DNA of 64,000 nt from Thermoplasmata archaeon (GCA_022750055.1 JAKIWL010000001.1:434001-498000); one strand, 5' to 3'; positions 18,005 to 26,279 are shown, counted from the stretch's first letter. Program-made: numbers and translations. The notes: generated by a model from the sequence alone, not told the origin.

Positions 18005-19717
18005 TCAGTACATCGACCGTTCCCGGTAGCTGCCGAACACCCCTTGGAACGCCCGGACGATCTCCCCCAGGGTCGCCTTCGCCCTCAGCGCGTCCATCAC
18101 GGCCGGCATGGTGTTGGCGTCCTCCTGCTCGGCGACCTTCCCGATCGCGGCGAGCGCATCCGCGTGCCGACGACGGTTACGGTTCGAGCGGAGCGTGCGA
18201 AGCCTCGTCGACTGGTGGCGGCGCGCGTCTTCGGAGATCTTGAGCCGAGGGACCTTCACCGGCGTATCGAGAGCGTAGACGTTGACCCCCACCACCTTTT
18301 GGACGCCCGACTCGACCTCGCGCTGGTATCGGAACGATGCCTCTTGGATCTCGCGCTGGAAGAACCCGCGCTCGATTCCGGCGACCACCCCGCCCATCGC
18401 CTCGATCCGCTCGAAGTAGCGTCGCGCCTCCTCCGCCATCCGGTCGGTCAGCCATTCGAGGTAGTAGCTCCCGCCGAACGGGTCGACCGTCTCGGTGACG
18501 CCGCTCTCGTGGGCGATGATCTGCTGGGTCCTCAGGGCGATGCGGACCGCGTCTTCGGAAGGAAGCTGGATCGCTTCGTCGTAGGAGTTCGTGTGAAGGC
18601 TCTGGGTCCCCCCGAGCACGCCCGCGAGCGCCTGCACCGTGGTCCGCACGATGTTGAGCTCGGGCTGCTGGGCGGTGCACGAGCATCCGGCGGTCTGGGT
18701 GTGGAAGCGCATCCACCAGGACCTCGGCTTCTTTGCTTGGAACCGGTCGCGCATCGTCTCGGCCCACAGGCGGCGCGCCGCGCGAAACTTCGCGATCTCC
18801 TCGAAGAAGTCGTTGTGCGAGTTGAAGAAGAAGGAGAGCCGCGGGGCGAACTCATCGACCGGCACGCCGCGCCGGATCGCCTCCTCGACGTAGGTAATTC
18901 CGTCGGCGAGGGTGAAGGCGAGCTCCTGGACCGCCGTGGACCCCGCTTCGCGGATGTGGTAGCCGGAGATCGAAACCGGATTCCATCGAGCGGTCTCCTT
19001 CGTCGCGAACTCGATCGTGTCCGTCACCAGGCGCAGCGCCGGCTTGGGCGGGTAGAGGAACTCCTTCTGGGCAATGTACTCCTTCAGGATGTCGTTCTGG
19101 GTCGTCCCGCCGAGGTCGCTCCGCCGGGTTCCCCCGGCTTCCGCGGCCTGGAGGTACATCCCCCAAACGATGTTGGCGGGCCCGTTGATCGTCATGCTCG
19201 TGGTGACCCGCTCGAGGGGGATGCCGGCCAGCAACCTCGCCATGTCCGGCAGGGAGGAGACGTTCACCCCGCACTTTCCGACCTCGCCCAGGGCTTCCGG
19301 GTCGTCCGCATCGATGCCGTAGAGGGTCGGGTCGTCGAACGCGATCGACAGCCCGGACTCGCCGTGCTGAAGCAGGTAGCGAAAGCGGGCGTTCGTATCC
19401 TCCGGGGTCCCGAACCCGGAGAACATCCGCATCGACCAGAGCCTCCCCCGGTACATGGTCGGGTGGATCCCGCGCGTGAACGGGAACTGACCTGGATAGG
19501 CGAGTTCGGGTTCCGCCCCGCCCCTCGGGGCATAGAGCCGGTCGACCGGGATCCCTCCGAGGGTCTCGAAATGGTCTTTTCGCTCGGGCGAACGGGCGAG
19601 GGCCGGCGCTTCCACTTCGGCCTCCCAGCGCTTGCGCGCTTCGGCGACCGGGCCCCCTCGGGTCCGGGGTCGGGCCCGGGCGTTCGCTCGGCTCGGAACC
19701 GTGCGGCTCGCCGCCAT
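18005..19717 (-). CDS. Methylmalonyl-CoA mutase, large (catalytic) subunit without B12 domain
   Basis: From ATG 19717 the protein has 570 residues. Family marks are TRGIHPTMYRGRLWSMR, SGFGTPEDTNARFRYLL, SIAFDDPTLYGIDADD, SMTINGPANIVW, QNDILKEY, QTAGCSCTAQQPELN and VDPFGGSYYLEWLTD. It ends at GSYRERSMY without a cobalamin-binding domain. In archaea that domain is a separate small subunit, and it is not in this window. The start is fixed by a TATA box about 23 nt upstream, which implies a leaderless mRNA; a longer frame has no coding look. It isomerises methylmalonyl-CoA and succinyl-CoA, which links to the biotin carboxyltransferase cluster at 41.5-45.9 kb. Confidence 0.93.
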   Translation of the reverse strand: MAASRTVPSRANARARPRTRGGPVAEARKRWEAEVEAPALARSPERKDHFETLGGIPVDRLYAPRGGAEPELAYPGQFPFTRGIHPTMYRGRLWSMRMFSGFGTPEDTNARFRYLLQHGESGLSIAFDDPTLYGIDADDPEALGEVGKCGVNVSSLPDMARLLAGIPLERVTTSMTINGPANIVWGMYLQAAEAGGTRRSDLGGTTQNDILKEYIAQKEFLYPPKPALRLVTDTIEFATKETARWNPVSISGYHIREAGSTAVQELAFTLADGITYVEEAIRRGVPVDEFAPRLSFFFNSHNDFFEEIAKFRAARRLWAETMRDRFQAKKPRSWWMRFHTQTAGCSCTAQQPELNIVRTTVQALAGVLGGTQSLHTNSYDEAIQLPSEDAVRIALRTQQIIAHESGVTETVDPFGGSYYLEWLTDRMAEEARRYFERIEAMGGVVAGIERGFFQREIQEASFRYQREVESGVQKVVGVNVYALDTPVKVPRLKISEDARRHQSTRLRTLRSNRNRRRHADALAAIGKVAEQEDANTMPAVMDALRAKATLGEIVRAFQGVFGSYRERSMY

Positions 19718-19739
19718 CGTCGAGGGAAACGAGACCGCG

Positions 19740-19746
19740 GTTAAAA
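19740..19746 (-). promoter_or_regulatory. TATA box for the mutase gene, overlapping the stop codon of the gene upstream
   Basis: The minus strand reads CTTTTAA, 23 nt before the mutase ATG. The last TAA is also the stop codon of the methyltransferase-like gene. The spacing predicts transcription starting at or next to the ATG, so it decides the start codon. Confidence 0.65.
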
Positions 19747-20610
19747 GTCCCTCGCCGCGCGACGCCGGGCCGTCGGCCGGGCGGGCTTGGGTCGGGCCGG
19801 ACGAACCGTTGCGGCAGCACGGGCCCGGGCCGGGCGCGGTGCCGGTAACGGCGGCATGCGCCCCCGGGCGGGAACCCGAAGTCCGACGAGGTCGCTCCCC
19901 GATCTCCGATGGATTTCGGCCCCCAGGGACCGCGCGAACCGGTCGAACGCCTTGCCGGTCCACTGGGTGTTGTCGGCGAGCACGACCGACCCCTCGTGAA
20001 GCTTCGGGCGGATCGCTTCGAGCTCGAACGTCAGGTGGGTCGGCGTATGAAGGTCATCGTGGAGGAAGAGGTCGACGGCGGGAAGCGACTCGACGAGCCC
20101 CGGCAAGAGCGATTCGCTCGGGCCGATGCGAAGGTCCCAGCTCAGCGTGAGCTCCGGGGGAACGGCCCAGCCGGTGTCCCGTTGGGGCGGGAGGCTCACG
20201 GGGGACTCGCCCTTCCCTAGGGTGGGGCCTTTCTGGACCGTCGGGAGGTCGATCGAGTGGAGGGCGCCGACCCCGTTGTCCAGCAGCCCGAGGAGGAAGA
20301 GAGCCGAGGAGACCCCGGAGGAGACCCCGGCCTCGAGCACATGGGTCGGTCGGAGGAGCCGGGTCAGGGCGTAGAGCTCGAACGGAGCGCGGATCTGGGC
20401 ATAGAAATCTCGTCCGCCGCCCAGGTGGGCGGAATGGATCGACGCGACGTCCTCGAGGTGGCGGCCCAGTTCCAGGATCGTGTTGCGGACCTTCGGCGGA
20501 TCGGACCCGGAGAGGCGGCTCACCCACTCGAGGTCCGGGTCCGCCCGGTCGTCCCCGATCGCGCGAACGAGCGCCTCGAGAGGGGGGAGGGCAGTCCGAA
20601 CGCCGGCCAT
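19741..20610 (-). CDS. Class I SAM-methyltransferase-like protein with a basic low-complexity tail
   Basis: From ATG 20610 the protein has 289 residues. The core reads HVLEAGVSSGVSSALFLLGLL (a motif I-like glycine loop), HSIDLP (acidic end of strand 2), DLFLHDDLHT and EGSVVLADNTQ, resembling the class I SAM-methyltransferase and cephalosporin-hydroxylase-like group. The substrate is not known. The last 45 residues are almost all Pro, Ala and Arg, a basic tail that could bind nucleic acid or simply reflect GC drift. An AATATC box about 20-26 nt upstream supports this start and a leaderless mRNA. Confidence 0.7.
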   Translation of the reverse strand: MAGVRTALPPLEALVRAIGDDRADPDLEWVSRLSGSDPPKVRNTILELGRHLEDVASIHSAHLGGGRDFYAQIRAPFELYALTRLLRPTHVLEAGVSSGVSSALFLLGLLDNGVGALHSIDLPTVQKGPTLGKGESPVSLPPQRDTGWAVPPELTLSWDLRIGPSESLLPGLVESLPAVDLFLHDDLHTPTHLTFELEAIRPKLHEGSVVLADNTQWTGKAFDRFARSLGAEIHRRSGSDLVGLRVPARGRMPPLPAPRPARARAAATVRPARPKPARPTARRRAARDF

Positions 20611-20642
20611 GGCGCTCGACCGGGCCCGAAGATATTGCCTTT

Positions 20643-21347
20643 TCAGTTCTTCCGCGCGCGCGCTCGGGGTCCCGGGGGTTTGGGGAGGAGGTGCGCCCGC
20701 GCGATGTCGAGACGGGACGCGAGGCCCCGGGTGACCGTCCGTTGCTCGTCGAGCTCGAGCCGTTGGCAAAAGAACGGCGCGTCCACCACGAGGCTCTCGT
20801 ACTCGCCGCCCTCACCGGCCGGATGGACGGCCCGCTGGGTTCGACCGAGCCGTTCGATCTCCGACAGGAGGGCGAGGTCGAGGCGACGGCCCAGGAGTTC
20901 CGCTCCGAGCGGCTCCGCCGCCACCTGGACCAGTCGAATGTCGAGGCCGCCGGCGATCTCCTCCCGGACCACCAAGGAAGGGTCCTTCCCCCAGAGCGGC
21001 GCGTAGAGGGGCCTACCCAGCTTTGTTGTGATCCGGTTCAGTCGAGCCCATTGGTAGGACGATGCGATCGCTCCCGCGATGACCGCGCCGTTCCCCTCGG
21101 CAAGCGCCATGGCGATCGCGTTCGCCTCGAGGGCCTCTCCCTGGCCGTGGATCGGCACGGTGCGGACCCGCTTCCCCCAGGCCGTTCCCTGCAGCTCGAC
21201 GAGAGCGAGATTGGGGGTATGCAGGAGGAAGGAGTCGACATCCTCCGGAACGAGAACGAGGAGTTCGTCGACCGACCAACCCTGCGTATCGGCGAGGTAC
21301 GCGGAGTAGATCGAGTCCTTGCCCCCCGACACGAGCGCCGTCGACAC
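20643..21347 (-). CDS. Diphthine-ammonia ligase-like ATP pyrophosphatase (Dph6 family)
   Basis: A 234-residue protein starting at GTG 21347. The N-terminus ALVSGGKDSIYSAYLA is the PP-loop, and GEGGEYESLVVDAPFF is the hallmark of the Dph6/MJ0570 family. PLWGKDPSLVVREEIAGG is also typical. In eukaryotes this enzyme amidates diphthine on elongation factor 2, and the same role is inferred here. It lies 7 nt behind purL and is probably co-transcribed with purS-purL. The C-terminus is basic (KPPGPRARARKN). Confidence 0.88.
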   Translation of the reverse strand: MSTALVSGGKDSIYSAYLADTQGWSVDELLVLVPEDVDSFLLHTPNLALVELQGTAWGKRVRTVPIHGQGEALEANAIAMALAEGNGAVIAGAIASSYQWARLNRITTKLGRPLYAPLWGKDPSLVVREEIAGGLDIRLVQVAAEPLGAELLGRRLDLALLSEIERLGRTQRAVHPAGEGGEYESLVVDAPFFCQRLELDEQRTVTRGLASRLDIARAHLLPKPPGPRARARKN

Positions 21348-21354
21348 GGAATCC

Positions 21355-23676
21355 CTATCGGTCGAGGCCGGCCCGCCACCGTTCGTACAACGACGCCACG
21401 TCGACCCGCCCGACCCGTCGTCCCTTCCAGGTGAGCATTCCGGGCCCCTCGGTCACCTCTCCCAAACGCGCGATCGGGAGCCCCCGGAACGTCCGTTCGA
21501 ACGCCGTGTCCGACCCTTGGCGTACCTCGACCATCCACCGGGACGACCCCTCGGCGACGAGCGAGACCCCCGGGCCCGAGAGTCCCGTCCCCGAAAGCTC
21601 GACGGAGAACCCAAGACCCCCTCCCGCCGCCATCTCGAAGAGGGTCACGGCAAGACCGCCGTCGGAGATATCGTGAGCCGCCCGGAGGGTGCCCCGGACC
21701 GCTGAGGTGACGAGCGCCTCTCCCAACCGCCGGACCCGAGTCGGTCCGGTCGCGGGCAACGACCCCGCAGCGAGGCCGAGGCGCCGTTCGTACAACGAGC
21801 CGCCGAGCGCGGGGTCGCTCCTCCCGACGAGATAGATCGAGTCGCCCGATTCCTTGAGGTCGGACGTCACGGCCGAGCGGTAATCCGCTAGGATGCCGGT
21901 CGCCATCAGGACGGGGGTCGGGGGTATCCCGCCACCGGGGCCACTGTTGTAGAAGCTCACGTTCCCGGAGGGAACCGCAAAGCCGAGCCCCCGGGCCCCC
22001 TGGGCGAGGCCCGCGATGGTCTCGACGAAGTCGCCGAGTACCCGCGGGTCTTGCGGATTCCCAAAGTTAAGGCAGTCGGTAAAGGCGTCGGGTCGAGCCC
22101 CGACCGAATAGAGGTTGCGGGCCGCCTCCTCCACGGTCCAGATCGCCCCGGCTCGGGGGGAGGAGCGGCAGGCCCAGGGTTGGCTCGCGACGGTGACCGC
22201 GATCGCCCGAGTGCTTTCTGACCGGGGACGAAGCACGGCGGCGTCGCCGTGGGAGGGCGACTCCGGTCGACCGTGGAGAGGCTTGATCACCGTTTGGCCC
22301 TGGACCTCGTGGTCATAGACCCGAATGACCGATTCACGCGACCGGCAGTCGTTGGAGAGCACCTGAGCCAAGAGGAGGGAGTTCAGGTGGTCGTCTGGAA
22401 CGGCCGGGGAGCGACCCCGCTTCGGCGCGCGGGCATGTCGCGCTCGCGTCAAGAGCCGCGGCTCCACGCGGAAGGGAAGGGAGAGCTGTCCGGCGGGGCG
22501 GCCCCGGTAAACGAGACGTTCGTCCTCGCCGGGAACGAACTGCCCGACCTCGGTCGCCGGAACGTCGTAACGTCGAAAGATATCGAAGACCGACCTAAGG
22601 TCGCCCGGACGTACCTCGAGGAGCATCCGTTCCTGGGATTCCGAGATCCAGATCTCCCACGGGCGCAAGTCCGGCTCTCGCAGCGGCACGCGGTCGAGGT
22701 GGACGACCAGGCCGAGGTGGCCCGCATGGGCGAGCTCTCCCGACGCGGTCGCAAGTCCTCCCCCGCCCAGGTCCTTCACCCCCTGAACGAGCCCCCGTCC
22801 GAAGGCTTCCAGACAGGCGTGGATGAGCGGTTCCTTCATGATCGGGTCCCCGAGCTGCACGTGGCCGCGCTCCGATTCCGTGCTGCGCTCGGTCAGTTCT
22901 CGGGAGGCGAAGGCGACCCCTCCGATGCCGTCGCGTCCGGTCAGCCCCCCGGCGAGGACCACCCGATTGCCGGCGCGTTGCGCCCGATTCGGACGAAGTT
23001 GCGACCGGGGCAGGAACCCGACGCACCCGACGTTCACGAGCGGGTTGGTCGTGTAGGCCGGGTCGAACCCGATCGAACCCGAGACCGTCGGAACTCCGAC
23101 GCGGTTGCCGTAGTCCCGGATCCCGGCGACGACCTGGTCGAGCAGGTATCGGGGAGCGTGGACCCCGTTCGGCAGGTCGCCGATCGGGGTGCCGAGGGGT
23201 CCGAAGAAGAGCGGGTCCGCAAGCGCGATCGGTTTTGCTCCGACGGCGAGCACGTCGCGAAGGATCCCTCCGATCCCGGTCGCCGCTCCTCCGTAAGGCT
23301 CGACCGCCGAGGGATGATTGTGGGACTCGATTCGCAAGGCATACGCGAACCCATCCTCGAACGCCATGACGCCGGCATCGCCGGTCCCGAGGACGCGCGG
23401 CCGCGCCGCGAGGCCCCGAAAGCCTCGTTGCAACCAGCGTTTCGAGCTCTTGTAACTGCAATGCTCACTCCAGCTCTGGGAGAGCCCGGCAAGCTCCACG
23501 TCGGTCGGGTCGCGCCCAAGGCCCCGATAGTGGGCCCGGATCCGCGCGAGCTCCGACGAGCTGAGCCCTAGCCCGTGGCTCGATGAGAAGGCCCGGAGGT
23601 CCAGCGCCGCCCGGAGCGGAAGGACTTCGACCCCTGGGGCCCAGGGGCTCGCGGGGCTCCGACCCACTCCTCCCAT
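21355..23676 (-). CDS. purL: Phosphoribosylformylglycinamidine synthase subunit PurL
   Basis: The 773-residue small-type PurL has the N-terminal LSQSWSEHCSYKSSKRWL (with the catalytic His), RIESHNHPSAVEPYGGAATG, GGLTGRDGIGG, VKDLGGGGLATASGELA and the second-half SGNVSFYN and AHDISDGGLAVTLFEMA. This is the two-fold AIRS-like ATP-binding architecture. It converts FGAR to FGAM with PurS and PurQ. PurS is encoded 4 nt upstream; PurQ is not in the window. The length is normal for archaea. Confidence 0.96.
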   Translation of the reverse strand: MGGVGRSPASPWAPGVEVLPLRAALDLRAFSSSHGLGLSSSELARIRAHYRGLGRDPTDVELAGLSQSWSEHCSYKSSKRWLQRGFRGLAARPRVLGTGDAGVMAFEDGFAYALRIESHNHPSAVEPYGGAATGIGGILRDVLAVGAKPIALADPLFFGPLGTPIGDLPNGVHAPRYLLDQVVAGIRDYGNRVGVPTVSGSIGFDPAYTTNPLVNVGCVGFLPRSQLRPNRAQRAGNRVVLAGGLTGRDGIGGVAFASRELTERSTESERGHVQLGDPIMKEPLIHACLEAFGRGLVQGVKDLGGGGLATASGELAHAGHLGLVVHLDRVPLREPDLRPWEIWISESQERMLLEVRPGDLRSVFDIFRRYDVPATEVGQFVPGEDERLVYRGRPAGQLSLPFRVEPRLLTRARHARAPKRGRSPAVPDDHLNSLLLAQVLSNDCRSRESVIRVYDHEVQGQTVIKPLHGRPESPSHGDAAVLRPRSESTRAIAVTVASQPWACRSSPRAGAIWTVEEAARNLYSVGARPDAFTDCLNFGNPQDPRVLGDFVETIAGLAQGARGLGFAVPSGNVSFYNSGPGGGIPPTPVLMATGILADYRSAVTSDLKESGDSIYLVGRSDPALGGSLYERRLGLAAGSLPATGPTRVRRLGEALVTSAVRGTLRAAHDISDGGLAVTLFEMAAGGGLGFSVELSGTGLSGPGVSLVAEGSSRWMVEVRQGSDTAFERTFRGLPIARLGEVTEGPGMLTWKGRRVGRVDVASLYERWRAGLDR

Positions 23677-23680
23677 GACG

Positions 23681-23947
23681 TCAGGCTCTGGCCGGGCCGA
23701 CGACCACCCGATGGACCACCGGATTCGCGAGGAGTCGGTCGACCGCGCGCGCCGCGAGCCGCTCGGCCTCCGTCGGGTCGATCCCGTCGAACTCCAATCG
23801 ATAGACGCGACCGGTCGTCACCTCCGTCAAGTGGGCGATCCCGAGCAGACGCAAGGCCTTCAGGACGCCGTCTCCCTCGGCATCGAACACCCCCGGCTTC
23901 AGCTCGACCCGCACCTCGACCGTCGTACGGCCGTCGGAGGTATCCAC
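23681..23947 (-). CDS. purS: Phosphoribosylformylglycinamidine synthase subunit PurS
   Basis: From GTG 23947 the protein has 88 residues: TVEVRVELKPGVFDAEG, then VLKALRLLGIAHLTEVTTGRV and ERLAARAVDRLLANPVVHRV. This is the usual PurS beta-alpha-beta pattern of about 80-90 residues, which bridges PurL and PurQ. The start is chosen by the family N-terminus and a GGAG site 8 nt upstream; a box CTTATCAA lies about 33 nt further back. It opens the purS-purL-dph6-like transcription unit. Confidence 0.88.
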   Translation of the reverse strand: MDTSDGRTTVEVRVELKPGVFDAEGDGVLKALRLLGIAHLTEVTTGRVYRLEFDGIDPTEAERLAARAVDRLLANPVVHRVVVGPARA

Positions 23948-24125
23948 GGGGTTGCTCCGGGGAATTCGAACGGCGCCGGATTGATAAGAGTGGTGGGGAG
24001 AGCGGATCGGGGTCGCCAAAGACAGCTCGATGCCATCCCGTCGGAGACGGCGAAGTGTGGTAACGGGTCCGCCCCAACCCAACAGGGAACGGCGGGACCG
24101 GATCGGCGATCCGCGCGGAACGCGG

Positions 24126-24974
24126 CTAGTGAGTCGTGCCCCGCTGCATCAAGATGAAGTCCAGGCGCGAGAAGAACCCGTCGAGGAGTTCGTTGAACGA
24201 TTCCGCCTGGGACCGGTTCACGAGATGATCCGCCCCCGCCACGACCGAGTGCTGGGCGATCGGGAGTCGATCGATCAGAAGGTTCGCAATCCCCACGAAC
24301 CCGGGAAAGTCGAGTTCGCCGGTAACGACCAGGGTCGGGCACCGGATCGCCCCGAGCCGGTCGATGGTCCTCGGGCTCAGCTTCTGGCGGAACGGATTGG
24401 GCTCGCGCAGGGCCCGGGCGCGGTTCTCCAGAGCAATGGTGAGCAGCTCGCCCCGGGTTCGTTCGTCGACCGCGTGCGCCCACAGGTCGACCCGCGCTTG
24501 CAAGGCGCGCTCCGGACCGTCGGTCCGCGCGAGCGCCTCGATCGCGTCCTCTTTCCGGTCGAGCTCCTCCCAGAGCGCCTCCTCCTCGGGCGTGGCGGGC
24601 TGGTACCCTTCGATCGTCGGGGCGACCGCGACGAGGCCGTCCACCCGCGTCGGGAACGCGGCGGCGAAATCGAGCGCGATCCTCGCTCCGGTCGCGAGTC
24701 CCACGAAGTACGCACTCGCGATACCGAGGTCGTCGAGCAGGTGTCGCAGGTCGAACGACTCGGCATACTCTGTGGTGGGCCGGTCCGAACGGCCGTATCC
24801 ACGCTGATCGTAGCGCAGAAGGTCGTAGCGAACGGAGAACCGGGGGAACTGAGGGTCCCACAGTCGGCGATCGAGGAAGCCTCCGTGGAGCCAGACGATC
24901 GGATTGCCCGAGCCTTCCCGTTCGTAGTACAACTCGCCCCCTTCTACGGGAGCGAGTCCACTCGAGGTCGGCAT
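24126..24974 (-). CDS. Alpha/beta hydrolase-fold protein with Ala at the nucleophile position
   Basis: The 282-residue protein has the usual fold marks: WLHGGFLDRRLWDPQ (oxyanion region), YDQRGYGRSDRP, a C-terminal Asp in TGELDFPG and the catalytic-type His in AGADHLVNR. However, the nucleophile elbow reads FVGLATGARIAL, so the G-x-S-x-G serine is replaced by alanine. It therefore probably lacks hydrolase activity or works by another route. ATG 24974 is preferred over GTG 24983 because an AT-rich box (24990-25000) sits about 26 nt upstream. It is close to purS but probably has its own promoter. Confidence 0.8.
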   Translation of the reverse strand: MPTSSGLAPVEGGELYYEREGSGNPIVWLHGGFLDRRLWDPQFPRFSVRYDLLRYDQRGYGRSDRPTTEYAESFDLRHLLDDLGIASAYFVGLATGARIALDFAAAFPTRVDGLVAVAPTIEGYQPATPEEEALWEELDRKEDAIEALARTDGPERALQARVDLWAHAVDERTRGELLTIALENRARALREPNPFRQKLSPRTIDRLGAIRCPTLVVTGELDFPGFVGIANLLIDRLPIAQHSVVAGADHLVNRSQAESFNELLDGFFSRLDFILMQRGTTH

Positions 24975-24989
24975 CAGGAGCACGAAGGA

Positions 24990-25000
24990 GGCATTCTATT
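24990..25000 (-). promoter_or_regulatory. TATA box for the alpha/beta hydrolase gene
   Basis: The minus strand reads AATAGAATGC here, centred about 22 nt before the ATG at 24974. This predicts a leaderless transcript and selects that ATG over the GTG three codons upstream. Confidence 0.45.
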
Positions 25001-25143
25001 AGGCTTCGGGAGACCGCACTTCGGTCCCTCAGGGGATCCCCGTCCGCCGCTCCCTCGGATGGGGAGCGACCCACGCAAATCCGGACCGCTCCGGCGCCTC
25101 GGATCCGGGTCCGGGCGCCCTCCAAGGACCGCCTTCGCCAAAC

Positions 25144-25152
25144 CATAAATAG
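25144..25152 (+). promoter_or_regulatory. TATA box for the small-protein cluster
   Basis: CATAAATAG is a strong archaeal TATA element, about 46 nt before the ATG at 25197. A leader of about 22 nt is predicted. The 170 nt before it back to 25000 are GC-rich and I see no gene or RNA there. Confidence 0.6.
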
Positions 25153-25196
25153 GTGACCTTTTTCGGACCCGCGGCGCGGTGGGGGCCCGAGCCATC

Positions 25197-25370
25197 ATGG
25201 AAGAGCTCATTTGCAGCGTGGAGTTTCTACGCGGTACCGCCGAGATCGTCGCCCGGGTGTCGAGCGAAGCGGGCGGGGTCCGGGAGTACCGGGGTAGCAA
25301 CTCCACGACCGTCATCGACCAAGTGATCAACGACCTTCAAGAGGAGTTCGAGTCGGCGCCCGCGAGCTAG
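25197..25370 (+). CDS. Small protein of 57 residues, unknown function
   Basis: MEELICSVEFLRGTAEIVAR starts a 57-residue acidic protein with a predicted strand, a helix (EIVARVSSEAG) and a second helix (VIDQVINDLQEEFES). Codon use matches neighbouring genes and a strong TATA element stands in front. I do not recognise the family. It opens a run of three small genes before the tRNA and the RNA polymerase operon. It could be an expressed small regulator, but that is only a guess. Confidence 0.6.
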   Translation: MEELICSVEFLRGTAEIVARVSSEAGGVREYRGSNSTTVIDQVINDLQEEFESAPAS

Positions 25371-25435
25371 TTCGGCTCGAGCTCTGGGCAACAGCGAAGT
25401 CGGGTACAGGTAACGCACGTCGCCGGTGGTATCGC

Positions 25436-25777
25436 ATGGATAAGGGGTCGGAGGGCCAGGGACCGGTGAGCCGCGCCGTCGAAAATGCCTTCACGAAGGT
25501 CTACGGGGAGGATGCGGTGACGGCCTTGATCGCGCTGAAGGTGGAGACCTCCGAGGCGGACAACGTCGCCTCCGAGGTCAGCCGATTCCCCGAGGTGCAG
25601 GATGTCTTCCTCGTCACCGGCGATACCGACATCTTCCTGAAGGTGCGTTTCCCTCAGTACGACGAGCTGAAGGAGTTCGTCCTTCACCGACTTCCCGGCG
25701 TGCGGGGCATTCGAGAATCGAAGACGCTCCTGGTCGTCACCGCCTACAAGGAAGGCGGCGAGGCGCACCGTTCGTGA
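25436..25777 (+). CDS. Stand-alone Lrp/AsnC-type ligand-binding (RAM) domain protein
   Basis: The 113-residue protein lacks a DNA-binding domain. It has the RAM/AsnC ligand domain pattern: TALIALKVETSEADNVASEV, FPEVQDVFLVTGDTDIFLKV, LKEFVLHRLPGVRGIRESKTLLVV. Such single-domain proteins form octamer-like rings, bind amino acids and may modulate partner Lrp proteins. The stop overlaps the GTG start of the next gene (GTGA), so the two are coupled. Confidence 0.85.
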   Translation: MDKGSEGQGPVSRAVENAFTKVYGEDAVTALIALKVETSEADNVASEVSRFPEVQDVFLVTGDTDIFLKVRFPQYDELKEFVLHRLPGVRGIRESKTLLVVTAYKEGGEAHRS

Positions 25778-26094
25778 GTGATGTCCCTCCGGCCTCCCCG
25801 GCATCGAGCGCCTCGAGCCCGACTCCGGAGGATTCGCTTCGTGACCCATCGAGGTGGGTGGGAGCCATGTTGACCTCCCTGGGGGAGCTCTCCGAAGACC
25901 CGAGCCTCCCGAGGAACATTCGGCGCGGAGCCCTGGCCGCGAAGGAGGAGTTGGGACGACGGGGGACCGCCGTCGACCTGCGGATCGCTGGCGCCGTCTA
26001 TCGTCTCGACGAACTGGCGAACGACCCGAACCTTCCGACGCACGGTCGGACCGCGATCTGGTCGATCATCTCGCGATTGGAGAGCCTGCATTGA
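25774..26094 (+). CDS. UPF0147 family protein
   Basis: The 106-residue protein carries the UPF0147 core: LGELSEDPSLPRNIRRGALAAKEEL, then AVDLRIAGAVYRLDELANDPNLP and HGRTAIWSIISRLESL. This is an all-helical family found across archaea with no settled function. About 30 Ser/Pro-rich residues precede the core. GTG start 25774 overlaps the RAM-protein stop. The tRNA-Lys gene follows 60 nt on. Confidence 0.88.
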   Translation: MSDVPPASPASSASSPTPEDSLRDPSRWVGAMLTSLGELSEDPSLPRNIRRGALAAKEELGRRGTAVDLRIAGAVYRLDELANDPNLPTHGRTAIWSIISRLESLH

Positions 26095-26113
26095 ACCGTT
26101 CGGTGCGAAACCT

Positions 26114-26120
26114 GAAATAC
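26114..26120 (+). promoter_or_regulatory. TATA box for the tRNA-Lys gene
   Basis: GAAATAC is the only AT-rich stretch in the 60-nt gap before the tRNA. It predicts transcription from about 26144, some 10 nt before the mature 5' end. Confidence 0.5.
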
Positions 26121-26174
26121 GCTGCCCTCGTCGGAGCGCACGGGAACTGGGGCGGGCCCGTAGCTCAGGTAGGT

Positions 26175-26205
26175 TGGCCGGTCGGTCCCACCGCTGGCCC
26201 TACAA
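26175..26205 (+). other. tRNA-Lys intron 1, in the D-loop (position 20/21), 31 nt
   Basis: The exon bases GTAG (26169-26172) pair with intron CTAC (26200-26203) to form the 4-bp central helix. The 5' bulge is GTT (26173-26175, cut GT|T) and the 3' bulge AAA (26204-26206, cut AA|A). The intron interior folds into GGCC/GGCC (26176-26179 with 26196-26199) and CGGT/ACCG (26183-26186 with 26190-26193) closed by a CCC loop. Removing the 31 nt restores a canonical D-arm. The outer helix is the D-stem, separated by two exon bases, so the motif is of the relaxed type. Confidence 0.88.
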
Positions 26206-26244
26206 AGAGCATCTGGCTTTTAACCAGGTGGTCGGGGGTTCGAA

Positions 26245-26279
26245 CGGGAGGCGCCCGCATCGGGCACCTTCCCAGAAAT
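26245..26279 (+). other. tRNA-Lys intron 2, in the T-loop (position 59/60), 35 nt
   Basis: The outer helix is the T-stem (26234-26238 with 26281-26285). The central helix pairs TTCG (26239-26242) with AGAA (26274-26277), three pairs and one G-A mismatch. The bulges are AAC (26243-26245, cut AA|C) and ATT (26278-26280, cut AT|T). The intron interior forms GGGAGG/CCTTCCC (26246-26251 with 26267-26273) and GCCCG/CGGGC with a CAT loop. Splicing restores the T-loop TTCGAAT. No other boundary keeps both the loop length and the stem. Confidence 0.88.

Noticed and set aside
18044-19744. Long plus-strand frame of 566 residues opposite the mutase gene
   Set aside because: It is the antisense shadow of a clearly recognised gene in GC-rich DNA and contains no family motif. 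The same holds for the other long antisense frames opposite rpoB, purL, alaS, sdhA and the sedolisins.
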